In this document: positions 53,870 through 64,000 of the stretch, in pieces
Layout of the letters: every line of letters starts with the position of its first letter
Numbering within the stretch: position 1 is the stretch's first letter
Assembly (NCBI GenBank): GCA_026770025.1
Contig: JAMXDE010000037.1
Coordinates: 614,252-678,251, forward strand
Reading direction: 5' to 3'
Origin: Craspedostauros australis
Lineage: Eukaryota; Bacillariophyta; Bacillariophyceae; Mastogloiales; Achnanthaceae
DNA length: 64,000 nt
Translations under genes and position numbers: made by a program
The notes under the pieces: generated by a model
What the model was told of the DNA's origin: nothing
What the model saw: the letters and a program-made list of their open reading frames with translations, nothing else
Databases searched by the model: none

Positions 53870-54844
53870 CGTTTTCTTGTCGTCACTGTTGATACGGCTG
53901 ATGCCGATTGTTGCTGTTGGGTGCACAATCGAACGAGAAGAGTAGATGCAGCAGAAGAGTATGTGGTCCCAAATCAGTTGCGCTTGGATGGCGATTGTGA
54001 GCTCATCTGCTCGAGTTTGCTGTCTATCATTTCATGATCCTGTGCATTCATCACGAAGGGATCTACCATCAATCAACACGCCTGCATGGACTTGCGCAGT
54101 TCCCACCACGGTGTATGGCGTTGCGTGACCGTGGTATGGTATGGCAGGGTACGACCGTGGACAGGCCCACATCATGATCCGAAGCTGGCTCGCTCGCTCA
54201 CACGATACGACTTTCGATGGTGCCCACTTGGCCACGCTGTGCAGTTGTGCTTCTTCATGTGATACCATAGTTTTTGGAATATGAGTACATCCCTCTGTGA
54301 TGGTCTTGGAGGGAGTCAATCACGATACTACTCCGATCGATACAGTTCTTCAGCAGTTGGATGTCATCGAACGACGACAATGGGCAGATGCGCAATGTGA
54401 CGAGTCCACGATGCGAGGAATCCACCATGACGACTTTCTCGGTGGACATCGGAGGCGATTCTCACGTTTCGCCAAGAGGATGATGACGATGACGATGACG
54501 ATGGCGATGGTGACACCACTCGTGTTTCAATCGACAACAAACGTATCCAGGACTCGTCTCGTCTCCATCAATCATTGCGAACCCTGCGGCGATGACGATG
54601 GTCATGGTGGATGGTGCTGCCGACATCGCTACAAGAATCCCGATGCGGATCGTCACAACCGCAACGCTCACATGATGATCACTGTTGCCATCAAGTGTCC
54701 TATCCACAAAGTACGATACTCTCTCTCTCTCTCTCTCTCTGCGTCGAGAGAGAGACTTCGAACGATGCCGGCTGGTTGATTTGGTTCTCACTCATTGATC
54801 GCCCAACCAGCAGAGGACAGCCACAACCAGAAGGAATCACAGCA
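53870..54844. promoter_or_regulatory. Divergent intergenic region, module G
   Basis: Copy of the shared spacer with many single-base indels relative to B and F. CT microsatellite at about 54718-54741. Confidence 0.55.
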
Positions 54845-56236
54845 ACGGCAGCAATGGCATCGTTGATGCATCAAAAGAGGGATGATTGCTGCCATCTACA
54901 TTGCGTGCATGTTGGTGGCAACCGACCTCACTGTCATCCCCGTCGTCCCCGTCATCCTCACTCCAACGCAGAAGCGAAACAGCAGAAGCAATGAGAATGG
55001 GAATGGGAATGAAGAATCGCCAACCAATACGGAAGATCGCAATCATCGGTGGTGACATCGCCGATCTCTCCTTGGCGCATGCCTTCGAAAACAACAACCG
55101 GGCACGCGATGCACACAACATTGATGTGACATGCTTCGATGCAAGACCAGAATTGGACGTCGTCGCAGGTGCGGGCGTGCAGCTTAACAGTGGCATGGCG
55201 GTGCTCAAGCAGATCTATCCGTCCCTGCAGTGTGCGATGGCCGATGCCGCGCTGCTGTTGATGACTGTGCGATCCAAGACCACGAACTGGATCTCATCCC
55301 ACGAGGATTTCACTGCTGCACTTCAATCTCAGACAGATGATTATGGTGCGGGCGGCGACTCGACGCAAGCGCTGATCCAGGAGGGCGGTGAAGTCATGGC
55401 GCACATGCTCCTCATGCGAGGGGCTTGGCAGGAGGTGCTGCTGGAGGAGCTAAGACGACGCCCGTGCATCTTGCAGGTGATGAATGTGAATGTCAAAAAG
55501 CCGACGCGCGAGATGCCATCCATCTCACATTACAGACGGGATGAGGGAGGGCCGTACGATATGGTGTGAGGGCTTGATGATGTCCAACAGCGCGTGGGGG
55601 GCGCTGAGTACCTCAACGGCGACGTTCGCGGTCGCATCATACAACCAACGCAATTCGCCAGCTGTGAACTCTGGCTCCGCATCCGAGTTTCATGTGTCGC
55701 AAAGAGGACAGCAACAGGGCAGCAGTAGCGACCACGGAATGAACAAAATGGCCCCGATTCCATCCTGCGGCAACCTTTGGCACAGCGCCACTGCCTCCTG
55801 GCACTACCTCAGCGGTATCAAGCGTGGGCACCACCCACTGCTGCTTCATCATCTTTCGCAACGCCTGCCCTTCTCAAGCCCGCCGTCTAAAGGGATGATG
55901 ATAACGTCGTTGGAAGTCATCATCCGAGGCCAACACATCCAGCAACAGATGCGACAGCAGATCGCCGATGCAGACCCCCACGACACACAAGCCCATCATC
56001 AATCGACTCATCACATGCCGATCGATTCTTCGTTTTCGGGATCTAGTTCCACATCCTTTGCGCGATGGACCAAGGCGATTGTGGCCACCAACGGCAACCG
56101 CAACGGGAACCGCAATCGCGACTGCACTGCAACGTAACGGAAGCACTTGCAAAGACGTAGATGCGGTTTGTCTTCACCATGGACAAGACAGGGGTACGAA
56201 GAAGATCTTTCTGATGCCGCAGTGCCGAGGATTTGA
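54845..56236 (+). pseudogene. FAD-dependent monooxygenase, copy G, many indels
   Basis: The start is ACG. KIAIIGGDIADLSLAHAF shows two altered glycines of GxGxxG. RPELDVVAGAGVQLNSG is intact, then many small indels scramble the frame. This is the only long copy besides A with CGA rather than TGA at the MRQQI site (55952-55954). As in copy F, the second FAD motif region is missing. It is not functional as read, though some indels could be sequence errors. Confidence 0.75.
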
Positions 56237-56559
56237 GGAATGTTGGGCGGTGTGAATCGCGCTGTGAAATCGTGATGTGGTGCAATAGGTTTGTGTGAAC
56301 GTCTTTCGCTGTTGTTAATATTCTTCCCTACTTCTCACCACCCAGAAGCACGCATCACAGTCACTCACAACCATCTCCCTTGTTCATTCTACTGGTACAA
56401 TCACACACTCACATGACCAGAGTACCAATACTGCGTCATCTCTGTTTAATTATCGACGACCCGCGTACTCCAAGGCATGCAGATCGCATCAATCCTCATG
56501 TGCCTTCTTTTCCACGTAGCGGGCAGAAGCACCGTCACCTTGGACGGAGCTGATCGCTC
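56237..56559. other. Convergent spacer between FAD G and LRR H
   Basis: Indel-rich copy of the convergent spacer. No gene seen. Confidence 0.45.
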
Positions 56560-57820
56560 TCTTGTCATCCACGCCTGTTTCCACGTGTTATCTGCTGCAG
56601 CAGAAGATGGAAAGTCTCGTCATGGGATCCATTGTACTCATGTGCCCGCACGTTTGCTGTTCTCCTCAGCATTTTCCCAAACAGGGCAAGCGGCCGCGAC
56701 ATTCGGAAGGGACCCAGACCGCTCTCACCGTGTGCAATGATTCCCGGAAGATGTCGTCAGGCAGGCGTGGATAAATGTCGAGATAAGTGAGTTGGGTGGT
56801 CTCCTCCAAGGCTTGCTGAAGTGCTTCCATTTGTGCCGAGATCTCAGGCGGAACCTCAAACATGTCGGGATTCAAGAAGTCCCAGTATGTGAGAGATGAC
56901 AAGCCCTTGTTTCCCAGAAGCGATACCAAAGTGTCGAACCTTGCCATCTGCTCTTGTCGCGATGACCCGATCCAAACATTGGAAACCTTTAGCTTCTTCA
57001 GAGTGTGATGCATCTGAAAGGAGTTTTGATCATCTGGTCGATGTATTGTCCGTCGTAGTCCCGACAGAACATCATGTCGAGCTTGTTGATGCGCTTGTTT
57101 GATTGGAATAGCTTGCCAAGCCATCGCAAGTGACTCGGGTGCATACAAAGGATACTTCGGTGACGCTTGCAATTGCTTGGAGACAGCCATCTGCACAAAT
57201 CGGCGCCCCCCATTGGCGAGCTTTGCAGAAACTAAACTCAACGATTTGGAGTGTTGGGAGATGTTGAACATGAGCTTGTCGCAATCAACAAGATCACATG
57301 AATCCAACTCCACACGGTGTGTCAACAAGAGGGATATCATGGAGCTGCTTCATCTCCACGAAGCATTGAGGCAAGTGGATGGATTGCAAGGATGAAGATT
57401 TGAGTGGATGTTCGGCAGCCATCGAAGTACGAAGCGAATCGCTTGCTTGTCTTCTTCTCTGAATTGGCCAATGGTGCCGAATTTCAGATTCAGGGATCCA
57501 ATGCGCATCTGCCCGCATCCATTGCGAAACGAACCGCTTAGTAGAACATGAGGTGATAAAGCAACGTTCTTGTGCCGCTTCACCATACGATTTCAAGTCA
57601 GCCAAGGCGAATCCCGCTTCGATGGTCATGTCCCAGTATTCCATCCGCTTGGGTGGTGACATTGTAGCACTCGATCTGCTCTGCTGGTGGGCACTGTGGA
57701 GTGAATACGGTTCTTCGCAACCCACCATTTCTGATGAAGCTGTTTCCAGAAGTCTTGAAGTCTGGATCATGATCGCTGTTGGTATTGGGTGTTGGCGATG
57801 GCATCCGTGTTGCGGCTCAT
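56560..57820 (-). pseudogene. LRR-like protein, copy H, multiple frameshifts
   Basis: The ATG is at 57820 and the N-terminus is most like copy E. The blocks LKKLKVSNVWIGSSRQEQM, LLGNKGLSSLTYWDF and TQLTYLDIYPRLP are readable in the frame 56666-57340. The upstream parts lie in other frames, and the C-terminal part is shortened (a deletion near 56740). Indels are mostly single bases. This is the last recognisable unit of the array. Confidence 0.7.
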
Positions 57821-58825
57821 CCTGTTGTATGTTGTTGAGAATGGCTGTGGTAATGGAAGCCGCCAATGGGTGTTGGGAGTACTGCGGCAGAGCAGGTAGA
57901 GTAGGCTTCAAGGCTCTTGCGATTGGACGTTGTAGAAGTATCGATTCTGAGATTGTGTGTTTGTGTGATCACGCGAGCTTGTGCGTGGAATCCTCCGTTT
58001 CAACCATCCTGTGTGTCGATCATGGAGCCGTATTGTGTTGATGAGCACACTCACAGCCTTGATCGTTTGCGCACCCTGTGGATCTCCGCCAATTGCGCTC
58101 CACGGCCAAGGCGATATATCGTGGATAACCACATCACAACGCCCATTGCGCTGTCCACGATACTTGGAGCACCGAAGACTGCAATACGAGGAGGAGGTAA
58201 ACGCAAAAGTGCATCGTGTGCAATCGTACGTGGTTGCAGGCCATACGATTCTTTCCCACTCGTTGCGCAGACGGTCGGATCGTGTCACGTTGCTTCCACC
58301 ACATTGCGCGCAGCAGTCCACTCTCCACGAACAAGCGAACGACTCCGTCTTCGGAGATGTTGCGCCGTGGAAATCACACCGTGACAACATCACAGTCTCA
58401 TTCGCTCTTCCACGCAAGTGCTGTGTCCATCGTGTTTCCACGATGTGAACCATCAAGCGTGTCCATTGGAAACGATCGTGCTTGCGATTGCTCTTATACG
58501 TACGTTTGGCCATGTGGATCATATACTATTCTAGGTCGTATCAAGTCGATGAGCCACTCCACTGCCCTCACTCAATCAATTATCTACACTCGATGTCATA
58601 GCCATGCGTGGTTGGCATCAGTTTTTGTCGGCATCAAATTTTGGATTGCGTTGCAAAACAAGAATCCACACAAACAACACACACTCTCCCTTCCTCGTCT
58701 TCCTCACAAAATCACAACAAGATCAACCAAAACACGAATCCAACAGCAACAAAAGCAACAGCAACCAACACACCCACACCACACTGCTCCTGCATCAAAT
58801 CTCCTCTGCAGTTATCCAAGCAACC
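57821..58825. other. Array boundary and intergenic region
   Basis: Homology to the module spacer fades within about 100 bp. Overlapping frames exist on both strands over 57,900-58,530, but none has a family motif, so no gene is called. Confidence 0.4.
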
Positions 58826-59380
58826 ATGACATCCACCAACCACCACTTCAACAGTCTTTTCGCTGACATTCAAAACGCCAAGCTCGCCGCCAACGCCATC
58901 CAAGCGCGCGCCCATTCCATGAACACGACGAACGATGATCTTCGCAACAAGATCACATCAATTGAAGAGCCAATACAACAGCCCAAACGCTGAAATCGAG
59001 GCTCTGGAGATAGAGAAGGAAGCGAAGATGATGACTCAGCAGCTGCAACGCAAGCAGCATCACCAATCACAGCGCCAATTGCTGTCGCGCACAATCAATA
59101 GCAGACTCAAACGTCCTGCGTTGACGATTGTGCGCAGCCAATCAGCGATGATGAACCATCATCACACATTCAAGTACCGCGTCATCCCACTCAAATCAAC
59201 TTCCCCGTGCTGCAAAAGGAACGCCACGCCAAACAGAAGAAGGAGAAGAAGTCAGGAAAACAATCCTTCTCCAAGCGCAGACACTCATCATCACCTCCCA
59301 AGAAGTGGCGACGCATGATCCGATCCAGCGATTGCAATCCATTCTGCTGGCGTACTTACAGCAATCGCTTCAACATTTAG
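58826..59380 (+). CDS. Small basic coiled-coil-like protein, disrupted frame
   Basis: ATG 58826 (CAACCATGAC) begins MTSTNHHFNSLFADIQNAKLAANAIQ. The same frame also encodes a convincing C-terminus, HAKQKKEKKSGKQSFSKRRHSSSPPKKWRRMIR ... NRFNI, ending with TAG at 59378-59380. Between them stand TGA (58991-58993) and TAG (59099-59101). In that middle part another frame reads a coiled-coil-like NAEIEALEIEKEAKMMTQQLQRK. Two compensating shifts, or an unrecognised intron, would give a basic protein of about 185 residues, perhaps nuclear. The family is unknown. Confidence 0.4.
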
Positions 59381-59669
59381 CCGCAGATAAATGAGTAGCC
59401 AACGATGGTGCGCAGCACTCTGGGAACCATAAAGCTTCTAATATATTCTATAATACTTCCACTCGACAGATAACATGAAATAAATTGACGAAATTGTGAT
59501 AGTCACATCCATTCCGTCTTCGTACAAGTCCTCTCTCCCCGGAAAGGAGAGACTCACAAGCTACGCGACTGGCTGTCTGTATCGTTGTTGTGAAATCGTC
59601 ATGGCTGAAAGAGCAGCTTGGAAACGCTGGAACGATGCGCAGCACCGTACCAAGTAACCACTGCAAAGG
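59381..59669. other. Intergenic, nothing recognised
   Basis: AT-rich stretch (TTCTAATATATTCTATAATAC) after the preceding stop, then sequence without a supported frame. Confidence 0.5.
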
Positions 59670-60017
59670 TCACGGAGAATCCGCAACGAAGCAATGGGGG
59701 TTGGTTAGCTGTGTGGTGTCCACGTCGTGGCGTACTCGTATCAGTAACGTTTGACGCAACTCGCGCCAGTAAGGATGAACAACCTGGAGCGTTGTAATTG
59801 TATTCTCATCGTATCCTTGAAAGTGTTTCCCAAACGCCGACACAAGCCGCCTCATCGATGCTTTCTCGCCGAATGATCTTTTTCGGAGACGGTTGCGAGA
59901 TTCATAGTCGTAGAGTACGCGCATCAATGCGAGGGAGAAACGAGGGTTGCTGGCATGGGACAAGCCAGCGCCAACAACAGCGTTGCAAGGAGGGAGAGAA
60001 GTCGACGTGACACACAT
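59670..60017 (-). CDS. Hypothetical protein
   Basis: 115 residues from a true ATG at 60017. The second half looks protein-like (MRRLVSAFGKHFQGYDENTITTLQVVHPYWRELRQTLLIRV). No signal peptide, membrane segment or family motif was recognised. It may be one exon of a larger gene. Confidence 0.35.
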   Translation of the reverse strand: MCVTSTSLPPCNAVVGAGLSHASNPRFSLALMRVLYDYESRNRLRKRSFGEKASMRRLVSAFGKHFQGYDENTITTLQVVHPYWRELRQTLLIRVRHDVDTTQLTNPHCFVADSP

Positions 60018-63000
60018 ACACTCCTCACCCTTGTCCTCACCCTTTCCTCACTTTGAAGTGCTCTCCTCCTTCTGCGTACCATACGTCCCCCTGCACCACC
60101 GATCTGCTCTCGCCAAGGCCGAAAAGCGGCCACCGAAATCATCATCAGCACCTTTGGAGCCAGCAAAACAACCAGATACCGATGACCAGCGCTGACACTC
60201 CATCAACAGGGGAGCAGTGATTGGAGCACCCGGACCTCTTGGAGAAGCAGGTCCATGGACCGCTCGCGGCGCCACATCCCTTCGCGCCTGCTATGGCTGG
60301 AGCCTCACAAAGACCATTTGGGCGCAGGCCCGCCGGCACCATGCCGACCTCGAACCATACACGCTTACAGAACTGGACCACAAGGCTCAGCGCAGAGAGA
60401 TGTTTTGCAGGAATTCTGTCCAATTCAATCAGCCAGGCATCTCGTGCGATCTTCGCGACACCGACGCCCTCGAAACGATTGCAAATGTTCCACGGCAGAC
60501 CAACCCGCATGCCAGGCCATTAATCCTAAGTTCGGCAACACGCGCAGCTCGTCATGGCATTTAGGAAGGCATGCACATTTCAGCATGTAGCGAAAGTGAC
60601 ACCATCGTGCATGACAGCATCTGATTGCCCCCGCTGCGCCAATTCCGGCACCTTTGCTCACAATCCCAGCTGCATCCAGGATCCCTCGTGTGCCGATTTC
60701 TTGAGTCTGGGTCGGGTCCCGTGCTTTGCGGCTGACGGTGGTGACAACGAAGAAGTGCATCACCAGTAGCGCGCTCTGTTGCTTCAGTTGCTGCCCATTG
60801 CAGAGGATCGCACGGCGTCTCGATTTCGGAGAATGCGTCTGGCGCGCCGACCTTGAGATACGCACCTTCGTGCGTACAAGTGCCAGGAGACGGTTGATTG
60901 GGATGGTCTCGTAGATGTGACTCTGACCCGAAGCTCTTCCGGACAGCTTGCGCATTGGATGGCGAGACGTATTGCAGATGTGCGAATCCCGCGTGGTTTC
61001 TAAACTCATCAGCGGCCACATGCGTGTGCATGCATGCGGTGGATATATAGGTGTATCTATGCTTGCGCGATGACAGCACAGAGAAGAGCGGCAAACGACA
61101 TAATGCTCCAACGAGCTATGAGAATCAAATAGCATGGTGTGGCATGATGCTCTACGAATGGATTGCTTTCTTTGGGGATGGTTAGTGCAGCAGTTTCTGT
61201 ATTTGAGGACGGCGCGGCAAGATCTATGAGTATGCATGTGCAAGGTTCTCACAATCTCTCACAGCAGACGTCTCGCTTCGACGACCACGCTCATGCTCAT
61301 TCTTTCGCTCTGATGTTCAGTGTGTTGGTCGGAAGCATCTCTGCCCTTTCTACCAGGACCAACGATGCTCACGACGCACCCGAGTGCAGCACAACGCAGA
61401 GCGCAATGACAACCAATTGCGTTCTCAATCAAAGATGACGGAGAAGGACAGTGAGGACGAGACGAGAGAGATGTCCATATCTGTCTATGCCCCATTATAC
61501 TAGCCAGAGCGGCCCCATCCATTCATCGGAATCAAAACTCAACTTCAACAACGTTGTACTTCGCGAAGAAGGTTCTCTGAGCTTCGTCTGGCCTTGAACT
61601 TCCAGGTTGTTCAGGTGGATCCTGAAGACATCGTCACACTGCTCACGGCAATTCCCTTGGAAGCGCAGGTGCCGAAGCTCGATGATGGAATTCCGATGCG
61701 CTGCTTCAGTCGATCCGCCAGACGTGGAACTGTTCCACGGTCCGCGCCAATTCGGTATGAGTGCCCGGGGGACCTCGTCAACCACGGACCGGGGTGTAGT
61801 AGTCCTTGCACCTGCGAGTCGCTTGCCCGACCCAGTGCGCCACAATTTGATGCCCGTGCAGGCTGTAGTCCTGACACTCCCGAGTGGCGGCCTCGACGCA
61901 TCCCAGAACGTTACCGTAGAAGTCCTTGGCGAGTTCCAGATCGGGAAGGAAAATGCGTAGTGGGAATGGCGATCCCCGGGGCAGGCGACGCCAAGGTTTC
62001 GTACTGATGCGTCTTCTGCCGTTGCGGGTTTCGCTTCCACCTCGTGTGGAAAGGAGGGCCTTTCTGAGCGTGACCGCCTCGAGGATGACAACGTCTCGAA
62101 CCTTGTAGCTGTCGCTGTTTGTTCGTCAGCAGAAGGCGGAGAGGGGTGGAAAGACCGCGTGGGACAAGGATGCGGGCGCTGCTTGCGGATGCCAATGATG
62201 ACGGGACTGCGGTGAGTCATTGATGGCAGCAGCAAGTCCGAAATCGAACCGGCAGGGATACAACCGTCGCGGACACGACGGGAGTGGAGCCAGAGTGGCA
62301 AACACTGGTGCGATGCGATAATGTGTGGTCGATGACAGAGCTGGGGGTGAGAGGGAGAGAGAGAGAGAGAGCGAGGATCAGGGATAAATGAGATGAATTC
62401 TGCGTGATACGTGGATGAACAGAGAGTGATCCACACCAAAAGAGACGAGAGTTTTTTGCCTGGTGGCTGTGGATGGAAGATACCCAGTGATGGTAGCCAG
62501 ATGGCCCAAAGGGGCCTGAGCGCCTGGTCGGCGTTCGCGCTTGTAACGAATGACGTCATCTTGACATGAGTGATTGGATTGGATGGTGGAAACCTTTTCT
62601 GGTCATTGCCGATCTCTCGACTCACGAGACTCATTTTTCGCAGAGCATTCACTTCAGATCCTCCATTGTTGTCGTTGTGTTGTCGGCCAACAGAAAGACA
62701 ACACTACGAGGATGAGCGAAGGAGAGAACTCACAAGCATCTCTTACTTGTGCTCCCCGTGTTGTCATACGCACAGTCTTGCGCTCCTATGGAGAAATCCA
62801 CAGCTCTTCCATTGCGGAAAGCTCTGCCATTACTTGGACTCTCACCGTCTGAAGTACGTACAATCCATACCACAAGCAAGCTACCCGCAGTACGAAATCA
62901 CGATCGAACACAGTATAACAAGTCCGGATCGCCACAGTCGCCTTCCAGGATCGGCACCGTGATGAGCGCCAAGATGCACCAGTACTTACGAGACTGATGA

Positions 63001-63999
63001 ATGACGGTGCGTGCGACTTCATCGGAATCGGAGTTGCGCGGACACAGTCTCGCAAGTCCCACGGCTGCCTGGCGGCGACGGAGATGGTTGATGGGCCATC
63101 CCATCGTCGCGTCATTTGCTGGCCACAGCCACACCCACCGACCCAAACCAGATGTTCGATGTGAACCGCAGCAAGTTGGCGTAATCATGATCCATCGAAA
63201 ACCCACAGCCCAAGGAAAGAGCAATGCTGGGATGAAGACCATTCTCTGCGACCATGGCGCCGGAAGACTCTTCGCAGTGCCACCACGAACTGGAAGATGG
63301 AGATGGCGAGATTCCCTCTTGCAGACCAAAGGCAGAGTCTTCGCTAGGTCGCCCCCCCCGTGGATAGACCCACTCCGGACCAAGCCTCCCACCGCACCAC
63401 CGAGGATGAGGTCCATCGTGCCTCCCAGAAATCCAGGTTGCCTCGTGCGCGGAGTATTAATACGCACGACTGCCGAGACCAGTCCATACCACGACAGGAC
63501 ACCAAACGGGGGTCATCTCCAACTTCAGCCCTCGAATATTCGGCCCGCGGATGCATTTCATGACGCCAAAACACACCATATTACTGATTGGCTGCGCGAC
63601 GTACGGGAGAATGCAGTGGGAGGGATGATCTGTGCCTTCCTCTCTTAGCGTAGTCCGGAACATGTGGAGGTAGAAATCCATGAGTGGGAACACATTGCTA
63701 GGAAGCATGTGACACCCATGGATGCCTGACTTGATTGAGCCACAGCACTCTACGCGCAGGTCCGCGGAAATGTTGACAAAAAGACGCAGCGACAGTATTG
63801 AGATATCATTTTTCGTGACGAACAACGTATCCATTGACTTTCCTTTCTTGACTGGCGAGATGTTCGCTTTCGGTTGCTTGTTCTTTGTGCTCGCTGCTCG
63901 AGCCACGCGGAAGACTATGATTCGCAACGAAAGGGCTATGCCAGCGCGGTGGTTTGGAGTTCTTGGCAGAGTTATTAGCCTCTTCAGTCACAAAAAGAA
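60018..63999. other. Unresolved region with conflicting ORFs
   Basis: Long frames exist on both strands, but most lack an ATG or family motifs. The longest are minus 61495-62634, minus 60425-61252, minus 63457-63834 (ATG at 63834; MDTLFVTKNDISILSLRLFVNIS) and plus 60217-60564. A plus-strand segment near 61590-61690 (FQVVQVDPEDIVTLLTAIPLEAQVPKLDDG) also reads like protein and conflicts with the minus frame. A GA microsatellite lies at 62354-62372. Intron-containing genes are possible. I cannot assign them. Confidence 0.3.
61495..62634 (-). CDS. Possible hypothetical protein
   Basis: A 379-codon open frame from an internal ATG at 62634, rich in Ser, Arg and Pro, without recognisable motifs. 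The length makes chance unlikely, but the frame may be a shadow of coding sequence on the plus strand around 61590-61960, where two plus frames look protein-like. Low confidence. Confidence 0.25.
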   Translation of the reverse strand: MSLVSREIGNDQKRFPPSNPITHVKMTSFVTSANADQALRPLWAIWLPSLGIFHPQPPGKKLSSLLVWITLCSSTYHAEFISFIPDPRSLSLSPSHPQLCHRPHIIASHQCLPLWLHSRRVRDGCIPAGSISDLLLPSMTHRSPVIIGIRKQRPHPCPTRSFHPSPPSADEQTATATRFETLSSSRRSRSERPSFPHEVEAKPATAEDASVRNLGVACPGDRHSHYAFSFPIWNSPRTSTVTFWDASRPPLGSVRTTACTGIKLWRTGSGKRLAGARTTTPRSVVDEVPRALIPNWRGPWNSSTSGGSTEAAHRNSIIELRHLRFQGNCREQCDDVFRIHLNNLEVQGQTKLREPSSRSTTLLKLSFDSDEWMGPLWLV

Positions 64000-64000
64000 C

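Noticed and set aside
1-64000. tRNA or rRNA genes
   Set aside because: No cloverleaf with a T-loop GTTCGAATC-type core in the right setting and no rRNA-like sequence was noticed. A covariance search would be needed to exclude small RNAs.

Overview
The window looks like nuclear DNA of a unicellular eukaryote, most likely a stramenopile and possibly a diatom. The evidence is intron-poor ORFs, an AATAAA poly(A) signal, a Ty1/copia element of the general kind seen in diatoms, a tyrosine-recombinase (DIRS-type) retrotransposon, and a secreted SET-like protein. The lineage is an inference. No bacterial operons, rRNA, tRNA or CRISPR array were recognised.

Layout. From 0 to 2.9 kb there is a hypothetical ORF and a secreted, acidic-tailed SET-domain-like protein ending in GDEL. 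From 2.9 to 57.8 kb there is a tandem array of head-to-head modules. Each module pairs a minus-strand leucine-rich-repeat-like gene (eight copies, A-H) with a plus-strand FAD-dependent monooxygenase gene (seven copies, nearly all broken). The two share a divergent intergenic region of about 1 kb. Five LRR copies have full-length frames. Only one FAD gene has an uninterrupted frame, and it lacks its middle third.

Three foreign blocks interrupt the array. (1) 5,121-24,145 is a 19-kb composite mobile insertion in the divergent region of module A. It holds a DIRS-type element with open gag-like and pol frames, two 10 x 20-bp satellite arrays, and a decayed copia element with diverged LTRs. Paralogous modules give the empty site, and the junction rejoins with no visible target duplication. 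(2) About 32,320-37,945 is a cluster of unrelated gene fragments: a P-loop ATPase remnant, a HI0933/BaiN-like flavoprotein remnant and others. It replaces the 5' part of one FAD gene. (3) About 42,390-44,700 carries a gene for an acidic, C-terminally membrane-anchored protein. It truncates another FAD copy.

Modules G and H (about 52.8-57.8 kb) are dense in single-base indels, in coding and noncoding DNA alike. This may be decay or poor consensus quality. From 57.8 to 64 kb a disrupted small basic-protein gene can be seen, followed by several kilobases with conflicting ORFs that I could not resolve.

The retroelement genes form two separate replication systems. The DIRS element looks potentially coding-competent. 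The copia element is dead: it has nonsense codons, frameshifts and a protease Asp-to-Asn change. The LRR/FAD modules look like a locally amplified gene family in which the LRR partner is kept open while the FAD partner decays.
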